A program made the position numbers and the translations under genes. The notes under the pieces are model-generated. The model worked only from the letters and a program-made list of their open reading frames with translations, ran no database searches and was not told where the DNA came from. This document shows positions 46,561 through 57,539 of a stretch of DNA of 64,000 nucleotides, in pieces (positions within the stretch are counted from its first letter, which is position 1; every line of letters starts with the position of its first letter). Origin of the DNA: Bos javanicus (lineage: Eukaryota > Chordata > Mammalia > Artiodactyla > Bovidae); assembly GCF_032452875.1 (NCBI RefSeq), contig NC_083875.1, forward strand, positions 76,592,178 through 76,656,177, written 5' to 3'.

Positions 46561-47945
46561 TGCCGGGTGGTGCGGCTGCTGTGGGGGCGAGAGTCTTGAT
46601 CATCGAGTTCTGAACTTTAACCTCACCCCGTGGGCACTGGCGAACCACAGGGGGCTTTCATCAAGGCGCAAGTCAAACCTGTTCGTGTGCGCAGCTCTCG
46701 GGCCTCCCTCTGGTGACTCCTGGCCGCATGTCCCAGGGGCCTGTCCGCGGTGCTTAGCAAATTGCCCCGCCTATAATAAGTGCTCGAATATGTGTTAAAG
46801 CATTTGTTGAAAGAATGAGCCAGAGAAACAGCAGTGGGAAGGGGGAAAAGTAAATTAAGTTGGAAGATACTACGAGGTGGGTTTGGCGACTGTTCGGATG
46901 GAGGAGGCAAGAGTCTAGGATGGCTCAGAGTTTCAGACGTGTTGGATTTGAGATGCCAATGAGACCGCCTCGGTACGGTGGCGGGCAGGCCGACGTAAAG
47001 GGGCCTGGAGCCGCAGCAGTCCCGGAGACCGCAAGGGGACAGCAAACACTTGGTGGAGTGAGGTGCCATCGGTTTCTTTGCTCTTTGATACGCCAACTCT
47101 CCCTCCTTTCCAGCCACAGCACTGCCCCGCCCCGTCCCCGCCCCAAAGCCCCCTGCATCCTCTTTTAGGCTCCTCTTCTCTTCTCATAGCACCAGGAGAG
47201 CAACATAGAGGCTCCCCTCTACTTTGCACATGCTGCTCCCTTGGTTCTCAAAGACCCCGCATATCACTCTCCAGGGCTACCAGCCACATCCCTTTTTCTT
47301 CTGTGCCCCCAAAGAACCCTTGTGCCACATGGTTCCCTCCCCTTTTCCATGACTGTTTCCCCAGCTATCCTGTACAGGGCAGGGATCAGGTGGACCCTAC
47401 CTGTGACCTCCCCACCTGGTATGGCATCTGACATTTAGAGTGTACTTGGTAAATGTGGGATAAATGGATACAAAACCAAATGTTCCACTCAGATCAAGCA
47501 AATGAGAGCATTCATCCTGCTGCTGCTGCTGCTAAGTCGCTTCAGTCGTGTCCGACTCTGTGCGACCCCATAGACGGCAGCTCACGAGGCTCCCCCGTCC
47601 CTGGGATTCTCCAGGGAAGAACACCAGAGTGGGTTGTCATTTCCTTCTCCAATGCATGAAAGTGAAAAGTGAAAGTGAAGTTGCTCAGTCGTGTCAGACT
47701 CTTTGTGACCCCATGGACTGTAGCCCACCAGGCTCCTCTGTCCATGGGATTTTCCAGGCAAGAGTACTGGAGTGGGGTGCCATTGCCTTCTCTGATTCAT
47801 CCTGAGAGCTCTATATCTCCCAGGAAGCTAGACTAGGATGGGTATAGCTGGTGGTCCAGCTCCTAGGAAGATGGACAACTCTGGCCTCTACCACCCTCAT
47901 CCCCACCACCATACCCATCCAAGACCAGGAAGCTAACACACTCCT
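46560..47945. other. Intergenic between RPP25L promoter and DCTN3 3' end
   Basis: About 1.4 kb with no gene sign. Contains one BOV-A2 SINE (47520-47794). The rest is unremarkable unique sequence. Confidence 0.75.
47520..47794 (-). repeat. BOV-A2 SINE with target-site duplication
   Basis: Dimeric ruminant SINE in reverse orientation, starting with its CTG-repeat tail. ATTCATCCTG at 47510-47519 is repeated exactly at 47795-47804. Confidence 0.96.
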
Positions 47946-47962
47946 GCAGTGATCTCTACAGT

Positions 47963-47968
47963 TTTATT
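47963..47968 (-). terminator. DCTN3: DCTN3 polyadenylation signal
   Basis: AATAAA on the minus strand, about 215 bases after the DCTN3 stop codon. The 3'UTR would run 48182 to about 47945. Confidence 0.75.
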
Positions 47969-48182
47969 GTCACTGGAACAGGACACTGATGAGGGGAGGA
48001 GGTGCAAAGAGCAAATCTCAAGTAACCAGACCTCTGACCTCAGAGCCCCACCTAAGTGCAGCCAGGTAGGTCTTGAATCCAATAAATACAGAGCCACCTC
48101 TTTTCTGCTCTGTTACAAGGGCAGGCTGGCACAGGTCCTGGAGCCTGGCTGCCCCAGCCCACCCCAGGATGGGACGCGCCAT

Positions 48183-48272
48183 TCACTCTTCCACAGGCTT
48201 CACTTGCTTGGCAGCTTCTAGCTGGCAGAGAAGTTCATCCCATTGCACAAACTGCTTGGAGAGAAGCATTGT
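48183..48272 (-). CDS. DCTN3: DCTN3 exon 7 (coding part)
   Basis: 90 bases encoding TMLLSKQFVQWDELL to KQVKPVEE and a TGA stop. Acceptor GTGACCAG|ACAATG. Confidence 0.95.
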   Translation of the reverse strand, partial: TMLLSKQFVQWDELLCQLEAAKQVKPVEE

Positions 48273-51200
48273 CTGGTCACAGGTCAAGGTGAGAATGAGA
48301 ATCTGAGAGAGGGAGAAGAGAGATGTTTGCCTCTGCCTAAAGGTAGGGGGAGCTGGGGAACAGACAGACTGGTTGGGATGGGATGAGAGACAGAACTAGA
48401 AATGGAACAAAAGGCCAGGCTCCATACAGCACTCCTCAGGGGTCCAGCTGAGCAGAAAGGATACAGTCTTGTTGTATTCCTCCAGGAGCGCCTTGGACTC
48501 CTCAGTGATCTCCACACACTGGTCCTGTGGGGCCAAGGTGGGGCAAAGAAAGGCGTTAGACAGAGCCCACACTCCCCACTACCTGCCTCATCAGTGGCCC
48601 TTGCTCCTCAGAAAAGGTAATGTTTAACCTCAGAGCTAAAAGGAGCAAATTTCTAAAGAGGCACTTTCAGGCTCTGCTATGGGTAGCCTAACTGCAGTCC
48701 TGAGGCTGATGGAAGAGGGAGCGAACCACACATTTAAAGACCTATTCCTACTGGTATATGCCTCCTTCTCCCCTGTCCCCTATATCTGAACCCTCTTTGA
48801 ACTTCACACTAGAGCCTGGAAATAGTGAAAAAACAGTTCCTCCACCTATAGTCAAGGACACATCATCCCCAGGAATTCTTGGTTACCTCCCAACATCAAT
48901 CCTCTGGTGTCTCAGGATAGCCCTAATCTGGAGGCAGGAGGCCTAGATTTTACCCGAGGCAAGTCCCTTCCCCTCTGGAAGGTGCATGCAAGACAAAGGA
49001 GAAACCCTAAGTTTCCCCTGAAGCGGACATCAGCTCCTGAGGCTACTTTCCCAGGAGACAGGGGTGGGGACAAGGAGCCTCACCACCTCTACTTTCCCAC
49101 CTGGCCTCTCCCCTCCAGTACCTGCTGCTGGATGTGGATCTGGGCCAAGCGCTGCAGGCGGGCAGCATGCTCAGGAACGGCTGTAAAACACAACGCACAC
49201 TGCCCAATGATGCTTGTGTCTTCCCCCGGGACTGCTCAATAGTCTATTAGGTCTTCGGCAGGATTAGAGTATTGAGTGGAGAAGCTAAACAAACGCCAGC
49301 TTCATCGACCGCTGCAGCCGGAGGTGGTGGTGGTGGGGCTCCCTGTCCACCCCAGTCCTACTCTAGGACCCAAAGGGGAGGGGAAGATACAGGCCCCTAG
49401 AAGACAAAACCTTGGGGTTCCCAGAGTTGCCCCATATACCCACCCCAGTGCTGTGAGCAGGGCAGGTAAAGAAAGCTTTGATTATTATAGGATCTGTTCC
49501 TTTGCTCTCAGCCCAGCAGGACCAGAGCTGCCTGGCCCAGGGAACAGGGAGCCTGCAGGTGGGCTGAGGACAAATGCAAGGTCCCTAAGCTGGTCACTTG
49601 GAACCCAATACCCAGAGCCTCAGCCACCATGCAGGGCCCACAGCTTAAGGCTGTCAGATGCTCAGCAGAAAACTGATCAGGGGTAGGGAGGGGGAGCTGG
49701 AAAAAATACCTCCAGAGACAGACAAGATGGATATCTGGATTCAATTAAAGTCACTGTCTGCTTGTCAAAATCCGGGCCCAGGGACTGCCCTAGGCAGTGC
49801 GGCTGGAAGAATTCACACACTTTCACATCAACCACCCCCGCCCCCGCAGGGACTCTTACAGAAAAACCTGGCCTCTGCAACACCCTGAAGGACAGATGCT
49901 GAGGGGTGGGGTAGAAAACGGAAGGAATCCTAGAGTGGGAGGCCACTGGGCTTACCTGAGTGTCCTTAGGGCCAAACTGCCTGAGTTCTGAAGCTGAGCT
50001 CTCTGCCTTGGCAATTTTAATCCAGTGCAGGTGGCCAGTACCCCCAGGTGAGGGTAAAGACAAGGAGCAGAGCCAGTCTGAGCCCAGGGAAGTCCTGCCC
50101 ATCCTACCTCCCCACGTAGAGCAGAGGAGATGCAACCCCAGAAGGTACCTTTGATGTGAGTGCTGTCCAGCATGGGCACCAGAGCCTCCACCTGCTCCAG
50201 AAGTGCAACCTGCGAGAGAATGAACTGCTCCTCTGCGGCATGAACAGACAGAGAGTAGCAGTGAGGCGGGCCCAGGCACGGCCACTCCCAGGCGAGGAGC
50301 TGGGGACCAGGCCAGGGAGAGGACTGAGTCCTGGAGCCGGGGCAGCCACTCTGCCCACTGCCCCCTTCTTTCTGTGCACACTCCCCAAGTCTGCCTCCAC
50401 CTCTCCTGGATGCCGCTGGTCTGACCTATCTTGAGCCCTATCTCTAAGTGCCTCCAAATCCAACCTTTCTCCAAGTTTTAACTCTGAGGCCTCTCCCTCT
50501 AGCCTCCTATCCATAAATTCAGAGAGCCTCTCCTAGGCCACAGGAGACAAAGTACTTCAGACCTGAAGTAACCAAGGGCTCCTGGGAAAGTCTGAAAGAG
50601 GGGACTTGTGCAAGATACCAGGCAGGTAGTGCTCAGTGGGTCAGAGAGGCACAATTACAAGTTCCTGGACAGCTGGGATAGTAACAGGAGAGTCCAGTGA
50701 CAAGCACAGCAGGACTGGGATGGCCCTGTGCACAGGGGGTTTCAATGACTGCAGAGTGGAAGGGCATTCAAGAAGGGAGGACTGTTACGTCAGTCATCTG
50801 ACGGCAAGAATGCATGTCAATCAGTAGAGGCAAAAGAATTCAATTGGCTGAACTGGAGCAAGGAGAGCACAGGAAACAGCTAGATGGGAGGGGAGATCCG
50901 GCAGTCTATAGGGAGCTTTGCATGGTAGGCTAAGGAATTAGGAATTTATCCTAGTAGGAAGAGAAAGATACAGACACGCTGAGGTTCCAAAGTAAACATG
51001 GTGGCATGCTGGAAATGTGTTTTGGGAAGATGATAGTGAGCCACATGCAAGAAGTGGGAAACTGGGGTCAAGAAGAGGACTTAGGAATAAGCAAAGGGAA
51101 AAAAAAAGAAAGAAAAAAATAAATAAAAAAGAAGAGGACTTAGGAAACTGTTCAAGTGCCAGGGGATGAACACAGAGATAGTGTCACAGGGAGGGGTGGA

Positions 51201-54200
51201 GAGGCTGGACTCAAGAATTGGTGCAGGAGAAGACCTCCTGAACTTGGTGTCTGAGCCACAGCAGTGGTTCAGGGATGTTCCGGTTCACCGCTGTATACCT
51301 CACACCTTGGATGTCCGGATCACAGCAGATAAGCACTTGAATGCATGAACAAACACAGGGGGTGGCAAACCATACCTCGTGGAGTAGCTAACTAACTGAT
51401 AAGCAAACACTGCTAAGACAATAGTTCCTGCCTAGAACTCCGAAATCCCAGCACTTTCCCACCTGCAAGATGCTGAAACCCATGCTTATATCCTCATCTC
51501 TCCCATGGCAATGCTCTCTGCCCCCACTCTTTCCTAGAAACTCTATGTCTACCGAGCAGAAGTAAGGAAGGTTCTAAAGGAAAATCCTAGAGGCATGCCA
51601 TAGATAGAACACTGGAGTTGCTTCCACAGTGGACGGCACTCTGGTCTGCAGCTGGCTCCAGGGTCTACTGTACCCAGTGCCGACCACAAGTCCACCTCCA
51701 GCCACAGTCCAGATTCCAGAGAGCAGCTTCCCAGGCTGCATCCAGGAGAGGACTGAGAGGGAGGCCATCTCTGTGCCCAACTTCCCCCAGATGCATGTGC
51801 ACATCCTACCCAGCACTACCTGCCAAGATGAACTGCAGCTTGGAGGCATCAGGTAAGGCAATGCGGTCAATGTACTCAGGATCCAGGTATTTGATCAAGT
51901 CTTCAACTAGAAAAGTAACAAGATGGAAAATGGAATAAGGCTGGGGAGTGGGGATCAGTCTTGTTAAGGAAGGATATCAGGGGAAGGGTCGGCCTTGGGG
52001 AGAGCCTTGAGTGAGGAACTGATACCCACAGGGTCCACCAGGCCCCCATCCCCACTTCCTTCTCTTCCCTCTGATCACCTGCTGTTCAGTCACTAAATTG
52101 TGTCCGACTGTTTGGACCCCATGAACTGCAGCATGCCAGGCTTCCCTGCCCCTCACTATCTCTGGGAGTTTGCTCAGATTCATGTCCATTGAGTCAGTGA
52201 TGCTATCTAACCATCCTGCTGGCCAGAGTCAAACTTTACAGCTGGGAACACAACTGCCTCCAATACCCTGGGCCCTTAGCATTTTCACTGATCTGTCTTC
52301 AAGGGTAGAAGGTACCTTGCCCCTCTGTGCCACTAAGACATGCCAGAACTTTATCTGATTTCTAGTTACTGAACAGGTTGCTAGCTCTGACATGATCAAA
52401 AAGGCCTGGCTGAGCCAAGGCTGGGGCTCTCAGTGCCTGATTTCTTTCCTGCCTCTGAACCTTGCCTATGGAAATTCCATACTCCGCCTCTCTCCTTCCT
52501 CAGGGGACTTTCAGGCAGAGCTCTTATCTCATAACTTAGGACATTGCCATGGGCTTGGGGTTTAACCACAAAGTAGAAAGCATACCCCAATTCACCATTT
52601 CATCAGGAAAATGTCTTCACCTGCTATCCCCAAAGTGAAACTCCAGTGACCTATTGGGCTTAAGGGCCTGGGCAGGGAACCAGGAAGCATAGGCTTGAGA
52701 AGGAGGGCAGGCAGGCACCTCATGGAAACACTTACTCTTTTTGTACAGAACCTTCACCCTCTCCCTCTTGCTGGCGATGTTCCCCAAAGCCACCTGCACC
52801 TTGACCAAGCCATCAGCCACCTGTAAGGGGAAGTGAAGTCGCTCAGTCGTGTCTGACTCTTTGTGACCCCATGGGCTATAGCCTATCAGGCTCCTCTGTC
52901 CATGGGATTTTCCAGGCAAGAGTACTGGACTGGGGTGCCATTTCCTTCTCCAGGAGATCTTCCCTACCCAGGGATCGAACCTGGGTCTCCCGCATTATGG
53001 GCGGACGCTTTATCCTCTAAGCCACCAGGGGAGTGGAAGTTAATTCCAAGATTTACCACTTGGCTCGAGGCTTGGAAGAGATAAAGAATCTTCATTTCCT
53101 CAGACTCCAAACTTCCTTGTCCCTACAATTACCCACTTCTCTTGTATTAAGAGACCCAAGTCCACTTTCTGGGAATCCTCAGTATGAACGGGTAGATAAT
53201 CATGTACTCCTCGGGGAGTTTCATGTGTGATTGGGGAAGTAATGAACTACTTGAGGGTTTATGGGGCACTAGCACATACTATTGGAGAAGGCAATGGCAC
53301 CCCACTCCAGTACTCTTGCCTGGAAAATCCCATGGACGGAGGAGCCTGGTGGGCTTCAGTCCATGAGGTCGCTAAGAGTCGGGCACGACTGAGCGACTTC
53401 ACTTTCACTTTTCACTTTCATGCATTGGAAAAGGAAGTGGCAACCCACTCCAGTATTCTCGCCTGGAGAATCCCAGGGACGGGGGAGCCTGGTGGGCTGC
53501 CATCTATGGGGTTGCACAGAATCAGACATGACTGAAGCGACTTAGCAGCAGCATCAGCAGCAGCAGCACATACTATTGGAGAAGGCAATGGCATCCCACT
53601 CCAGTACTCTTGCCTGGAAAATCCCATGGATGGAGGAGCCTGGTAGGCTGCAGTCCGTGGGGTCGCTAAGAGTCAGACACGACTGAGTGACTTCACTTCA
53701 AGCATTATTTAATACCATCCATTTTTATCACCCCCAAAGATGCACCATAGTCATTAACAATCACAGCCCATTCCCCCTCATCCTAGCCCATAGTAAACAT
53801 TATTTTCTGTCTCTGTGGATTTGCCTTTTCTGTACATTCATATGAATGGAATGATACAATATGTGGTTTTTTGTGTCTGGCTTCTTTCACTTAACATAAT
53901 GCTTTCAAGATTCACCCACCTTGTAGCAGGGTATCAGTACTTCATTTCTTTTTATGGATGAATAATATTTCTTTCTACAGATATGCCCCATTTATTAATT
54001 CATTCATCGTATAGCCTCTCTTCCTCTGGGCTATACGTCTCTACCATGTGCTTTTACAGCCCCCACCCAGTGTTTCCCAACCCCATCATAGGTCACTTAA
54101 TATAGTAAATGCAGGCCTACGTACCAGTCTGTATGCCCTCTTAATAGTATGAAGTAGTGTTAGTCACTCTGGAGAAGGCGATGGCACCCCACTCCAGTAC

Positions 54201-56310
54201 TCCTGCCTGGAAAATCCCATGGACAGAGGAGCCTGGTGGGCTGCAGTCCATGGGGTCTCGAAGAGTTGGACACGACTGGGCGACTTCACTTTCACTTTTC
54301 CCTTTCATGCATTGGAGAAGGAAATGGCAACCCACTCCAGTGTTCTTGCCTGGAGAATCCCAGGGACGGGGGAGCCTGGTGGGCTGCTGTCTATGGGGTC
54401 ACACAGAGTCGGACACGACTGAAGTGACTTAGCAGCAGCAGCACATACTATATATTCGCTGATCCCTTCCTCTTGGCTGAATTGATCTAAGCTTTAAGGG
54501 TAGAGGGTGAGGAATTCCAGTATTAAAGGGTTGAACAGAGGGAGAGACTATGAAAGTAAATGATCTCACATAGGTTTTAGGTTAGAGGGTAAGGAATGCT
54601 GATATTCAAGGATCAAATACATGAGGAGGTAAATCAGTTCAGTCGTTTAGTCGTGTCGGACTCTTTTCGACCCCATGAACTGCAGCACGCCAGGCCTCCC
54701 TGTCCATCACCAACTCCTGGAGTCCACCCAAACCCATGTCCATTGAGTTGGTGATGCCATCCAACTATCTCATCCTCTGTCGTCTCCTTCTCCTCCTGCC
54801 CTCAATCTTTCCCAGCATCAGAGTCTTTTCCAATGAGTCAGCTCTTTGCATTAGGTGGCCAAAGTATTGGAGTTTCAGCTTCAACATCAGTCCTTCCAAT
54901 GAACACGCAGGACTGATCTCCTTTAGGATGGACTGATTGGATCTCCTTACAGTCCAAGGGACTCTCAAGAGTCTTCTCCAACTCCACAGTTCAAAAGCAT
55001 CAATTCTTTGATGCTCAGCTTTCTTTATAGTCCAACTCTCACATCCATATGTGACTACTGGAAAAACCATAGCCTTGACTAGATGGACCTTTGTTGGCAA
55101 AGTAATGTCTCTGCTTTTTAATATGCTGTCTAGGTTGGTCATAACTTTCCTTCCAAGGAGTAAGCGTCTTTTAATTTCATGGCTGCAATCACCATCTGCA
55201 GTGATTTTGGAGCCCAGAAAAATAAAGTCAGCCACTGTTTCCACTGTTTCCCCACCTATTTGCCATGAAGTGATAGGACTGGAGGCCATGATCTTAGTTT
55301 TCTGAATGTTGAGCTTTAAGCCAACTTTTTCACTCTCCTCTTTCACTTTCATCAAAAGGCTCTTTAGTTCTTCTACACTTTCTGCCATAAGGGTGGTGTC
55401 ATCTGCATGTCTGAGGTTATTGATATTTCTCCTGGCAATCTTACTGAGTAAAAGCAGCCAGAGAGATAGGAGGAAAATCAGGAGGATTTGCATTATAGAT
55501 GTCAAAGGGAAAAAAAAGTTTTGAGAAGTCAGTTCTCAAATGGGACACAGTCTGGTGACAACTAATACCACAAGCAGTGTACGCATGGACGTCATTACCT
55601 CTGAGGCACTTAACTCCAGGGTATGCCCGATACAGCCACCTTCAGTGAAAGGTCTTTCCATAGGTAAAAACGGGGATGGACGGGAAGTGAGCTATCAAAA
55701 TTCAGCCACTAGAGGAAAGACTGTCAGTCCATATCTGAACACTCAGTATTCAATCCTTTTCCCTCCTAATCCTGGCCCTCTCAGACTCATCCCTAACTCC
55801 CTGGAGGCTTCCTTATCCATCTCTGGTCTGCCTCTTTTGGGGTCCCTTGGACCTCTCTTTGCACAATTCACTTAGCAATTAGGCAAGGCTCTACCACGTC
55901 CCATTCACTGTGACTTAGGCTCTTACTGAAAGCTCTTACTCATTAGTCAGTTTCTCGAGTGTGTCAGGTCTCCCCAACTATCCCGCGAGGGTAAAGACGG
56001 AGTCTCCTCTTTGAGTCCACCTCAAGCCCACAGTTCCCTCCATGGCAATGGATCCCGAGGGTCCGATATGCTCTGGGAGGTCTCGGACCTTTCCTATTTC
56101 AATGGCCTAGTTGCGAGCAACAGGGCTGGAGCTGCAGCATCCATCTCCAGGACCAGGCCAATAGGCCACTCCTCTTTGCCCCAGAGAGGGACCACTGGAC
56201 CCAAGATCGCTCACCTTCCGCGAGCCCCGAGACCCGCCTGGTCCGTACACCCAGCGCTCCAGCTCCTCCACCCGGGCCTGTAGCCGCTGAACATCGGTCA
56301 CAGCCGCCAT
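48183..56310 (-). CDS. DCTN3: Dynactin subunit 3 (p24/p22), complete, seven coding exons
   Basis: DCTN3 is the small shoulder/sidearm subunit of dynactin, the cofactor of cytoplasmic dynein. It acts in vesicle transport, spindle function and cytokinesis. Seven minus-strand exons (56310-56215, 52820-52736, 51906-51820, 50232-50149, 49180-49122, 48524-48465, 48272-48183) total 561 bases, giving 186 residues plus stop, the human length. All junctions are GT-AG and keep phase. The protein is mostly helical: a heptad-like start (DVQRLQARVEELERWVYG), a middle region EDLIKYLDPEYIDRI, and a C-terminal helix LLSKQFVQWDELLCQLEA. There is no signal peptide or membrane segment, as expected for a cytosolic coiled-coil protein. 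Oddities: the exon 6 donor is weak, and a SINE sits 10 bases upstream of exon 2. Confidence in identity is very high. Confidence 0.98.
48465..48524 (-). CDS. DCTN3: DCTN3 exon 6
   Basis: 60 bases encoding DQCVEITEESKALLEE to YNKT. Acceptor CCCCACAG|GACCAG. The donor ACT|GTATCC is weak, matching consensus only at GTA. Read-through would add 22 residues and stop at 48396. Confidence 0.93.
49122..49180 (-). CDS. DCTN3: DCTN3 exon 5
   Basis: 59 bases encoding (A)VPEHAARLQRLAQIHIQQQ. Acceptor TTTTACAG|CCGTTC, donor CAGCAG|GTACTG. Confidence 0.95.
50149..50232 (-). CDS. DCTN3: DCTN3 exon 4
   Basis: 84 bases encoding EEQFILSQVALLEQ to MLDSTHIK. Acceptor TGCCGCAG|AGGAGC, donor ATCAAAG|GTACCT. Confidence 0.95.
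51820..51906 (-). CDS. DCTN3: DCTN3 exon 3
   Basis: 87 bases encoding (I)EDLIKYLDPEYIDRI to QFILA. Acceptor TTTTCTAG|TTGAAG, donor TTGGCAG|GTAGTG. Confidence 0.95.
52082..52222 (-). repeat. Diverged BovB 3' fragment
   Basis: Reverse-oriented old copy (TTGTGTCCGACTGTTTGG...ATGAACTGCAGCATGCCAGG) in DCTN3 intron 2. Confidence 0.8.
52736..52820 (-). CDS. DCTN3: DCTN3 exon 2
   Basis: 85 bases encoding VADGLVKVQVALGNIASK to VLYKK plus one base of the next codon. Acceptor CCCCTTACAG|GTGGCT, donor AAAAAGA|GTAAGT. A Bov-tA SINE begins 10 bases upstream of the exon. Confidence 0.95.
52831..53033 (-). repeat. Bov-tA SINE abutting DCTN3 exon 2
   Basis: SINE in the same orientation as DCTN3 transcription. 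Its 3' end (AAGTGAAGTCGCTCAGTCGTG on the plus strand) starts 10 bases from the exon 2 splice junction, so most of the polypyrimidine and branch-site region of this intron is SINE-derived. Confidence 0.95.
53286..53564 (+). repeat. BOV-A2 SINE with 15-bp target-site duplication
   Basis: Forward-oriented dimeric SINE with an AGCAGCAGCATCAGCAGC tail. AGCACATACTATTGG at 53271-53285 is repeated at 53565-53579. Confidence 0.93.
53578..53700 (+). repeat. Bov-tA-type monomer, forward
   Basis: Single SINE unit (GAGAAGGCAATGGCATCCC to GACTGAGTGACTTCACTTC) immediately after the BOV-A2 element. The BOV-A2 inserted at its 5' edge. Confidence 0.88.
53702..54015. repeat. L1M-type LINE fragment
   Basis: Old L1 wording: CTGGCTTCTTTCACTTAACATAATGCTTTCAAGATTCACCC, a CAGTACTTCATTTCTTTTTATGG block and GGATGAATAATATTTC. 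Non-coding. Confidence 0.75.
54170..54442 (+). repeat. BOV-A2 SINE
   Basis: Forward-oriented dimeric ruminant SINE with an AGCAGCAGCAG tail, in DCTN3 intron 1. Confidence 0.94.
54634..55441 (-). mobile_element. BovB (RTE) LINE 3' part, reverse-transcriptase C-terminus
   Basis: About 0.8 kb of BovB in the same strand as DCTN3, inside its intron 1. A long frame is still open and shows the polymerase motif region as HADDTTLMAE (the catalytic box is normally (F/Y)ADD, so its first residue is changed), then KLNIQKTKIM, DFIFLGSKITADGDC and the WRRLLRVPW region. The 5' end of the element is missing and the frame has no start of its own, so it is a dead copy. Confidence 0.93.
56215..56310 (-). CDS. 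DCTN3: DCTN3 exon 1 (coding part)
   Basis: 32 codons from the ATG (MAAVTDVQRLQARVEELERW...) to SRGSRK. Donor CGGAAG|GTGAGC, phase 0. The ATG lies in a strong context (GCCGCCATGG on the minus strand: GCAGCGGGAGCC precedes it). Confidence 0.95.
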
Positions 56311-56470
56311 GGCTCCCGCTGCCCCGCCTCAGCCAGGAATAGCCAGAGGGCAGGACATCCGTCCAAATAGAGAAGGCGGGCCAATCCGAGTGGACGGGAG
56401 CCCTTGCATACAGGAAGTGACGCAACGATTCAGCCCTTCGATGCGGAAGTGGCAGGCAGGGCCAACGAAA
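56311..56470 (-). promoter_or_regulatory. DCTN3: DCTN3 promoter and 5'UTR
   Basis: Upstream of the ATG lie a CCAAT box on the plus strand (GGGCCAATCCG, about 56379) and two ETS-type cores (CAGGAAGTGACGCAA about 56411, GCGGAAGTGG about 56443). The first overlaps a CRE-like TGACGCAA. It is TATA-less, fitting a housekeeping gene. The transcription start is not resolved. Confidence 0.6.
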
Positions 56471-56694
56471 AGCTGCCTGGTATCCTAGGCAACGGCTACC
56501 TGTCAGGCGCTAATTTCCAGCCCTTGCTTGTCAAGAGGAACTTTGCCTCTCTTCTTCCAATTCCAGGGTACCAGAGAGATTTCCCCTGCCCTTTCCCCGA
56601 GGTTGCACATATAAATATACCCATTATTGTAAGATTGGTCCATTCCCATAGAATAGTAGGAAATTCCGTGAGATACTTTTGGAATCTTCTAAGA

Positions 56695-57284
56695 GACTTT
56701 ATTTTTTTAGGCTCCAAAATCACTGTAGATGGTGATTACAGCCATGAAATTAAAAGACGCTTACTCCTTGGAAGGAAAGTTATGACCAACCTAGATAACA
56801 TATCCAAAAGCAGAGACATTACTTTGCCAACAAAGGTCCGTCTAGTCAAGGCTATGGTTTTTCCAGTAGTCATGTATGGATGTGAGAGTTGGACTGTGAA
56901 GAAAGCTGAGTGCCGAAGAATTGATGCTTTTGAACTGTGGTGTTGGAGAAGACTCTTGAGAGTCCTTTGGACTGCAAGCAGATCCAACCAGTCCATTCTA
57001 AAGATCAGTCCTGGGTGTTCTTTGGCAGGACTGATGCTAAAGCTGAAACTTTGGCCACCAAGAGTTAACTCATTGGAAAAGATTCTGATGCTGGGAGGGA
57101 TTGGGGGCAGGAGGAGAAGGAGACGACAGAGAATGAGATGGCTGGATGGCATCGCTGACTCGATGGACATGAGTTTGAGTGAACTCCGGGAGTTGGTGAT
57201 GGACAGGGAGGCCTGGCATGCTGCAATTCATGGGGTCGCAAAGAGTCATACACGACTGAGCGACTGAACTGAACTGAACTGAAG
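56695..57284 (+). mobile_element. BovB (RTE) LINE 3' part, forward
   Basis: 5'-truncated BovB copy ending in ACTGAACTGAACTGAA. The reverse-transcriptase C-terminal frame (FLGSKITVDGDYSHEI...) is open and happens to connect upstream to non-BovB sequence, which makes an apparent 287-residue frame that is not a gene. It lies about 230 bases upstream of the DCTN3 promoter. Confidence 0.93.
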
Positions 57285-57533
57285 GTTCACGTGATTAAGC
57301 ACCTTGCCCAAGAACACTTAACACTGTACCGATGTGGCAGGATCAAGATTTGAACTCAGGTAGTCTGATTCATGAGACTGTGTTCTCCTATTCATGGCCT
57401 TTGCTATTCTGTCTTCCTCCTTGAAAACCCCTGGCCCAACACAGCCTGTGTATGCCACATAATTCCTGTTCCTCCCCAACCCACAGACCCAAACAAGAAG
57501 GAGAGGAGGCACTTGGGAGGGAGGGATCACAGC

Positions 57534-57539
57534 TTTATT
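57534..57539 (-). terminator. ARID3C: ARID3C polyadenylation signal
   Basis: AATAAA on the minus strand about 410 bases after the stop codon. The 3'UTR would run 57945 to about 57515. Confidence 0.65.

Noticed and set aside
49677..50514. 265- and 136-codon minus-strand frames over DCTN3 exon 4
   Set aside because: They read the real exon together with intron sequence. The spliced exon 50232-50149 explains the coding part.
54765..55505. 246-codon minus-strand open frame in DCTN3 intron 1
   Set aside because: It is a 5'-truncated BovB reverse-transcriptase fragment, not a host gene.
56404..57267. 287-codon plus-strand open frame upstream of DCTN3
   Set aside because: Its 3' two-thirds are the BovB reverse-transcriptase C-terminal frame and its 5' third is unrelated DNA overlapping the DCTN3 promoter. 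No start context or splice structure supports a host gene.
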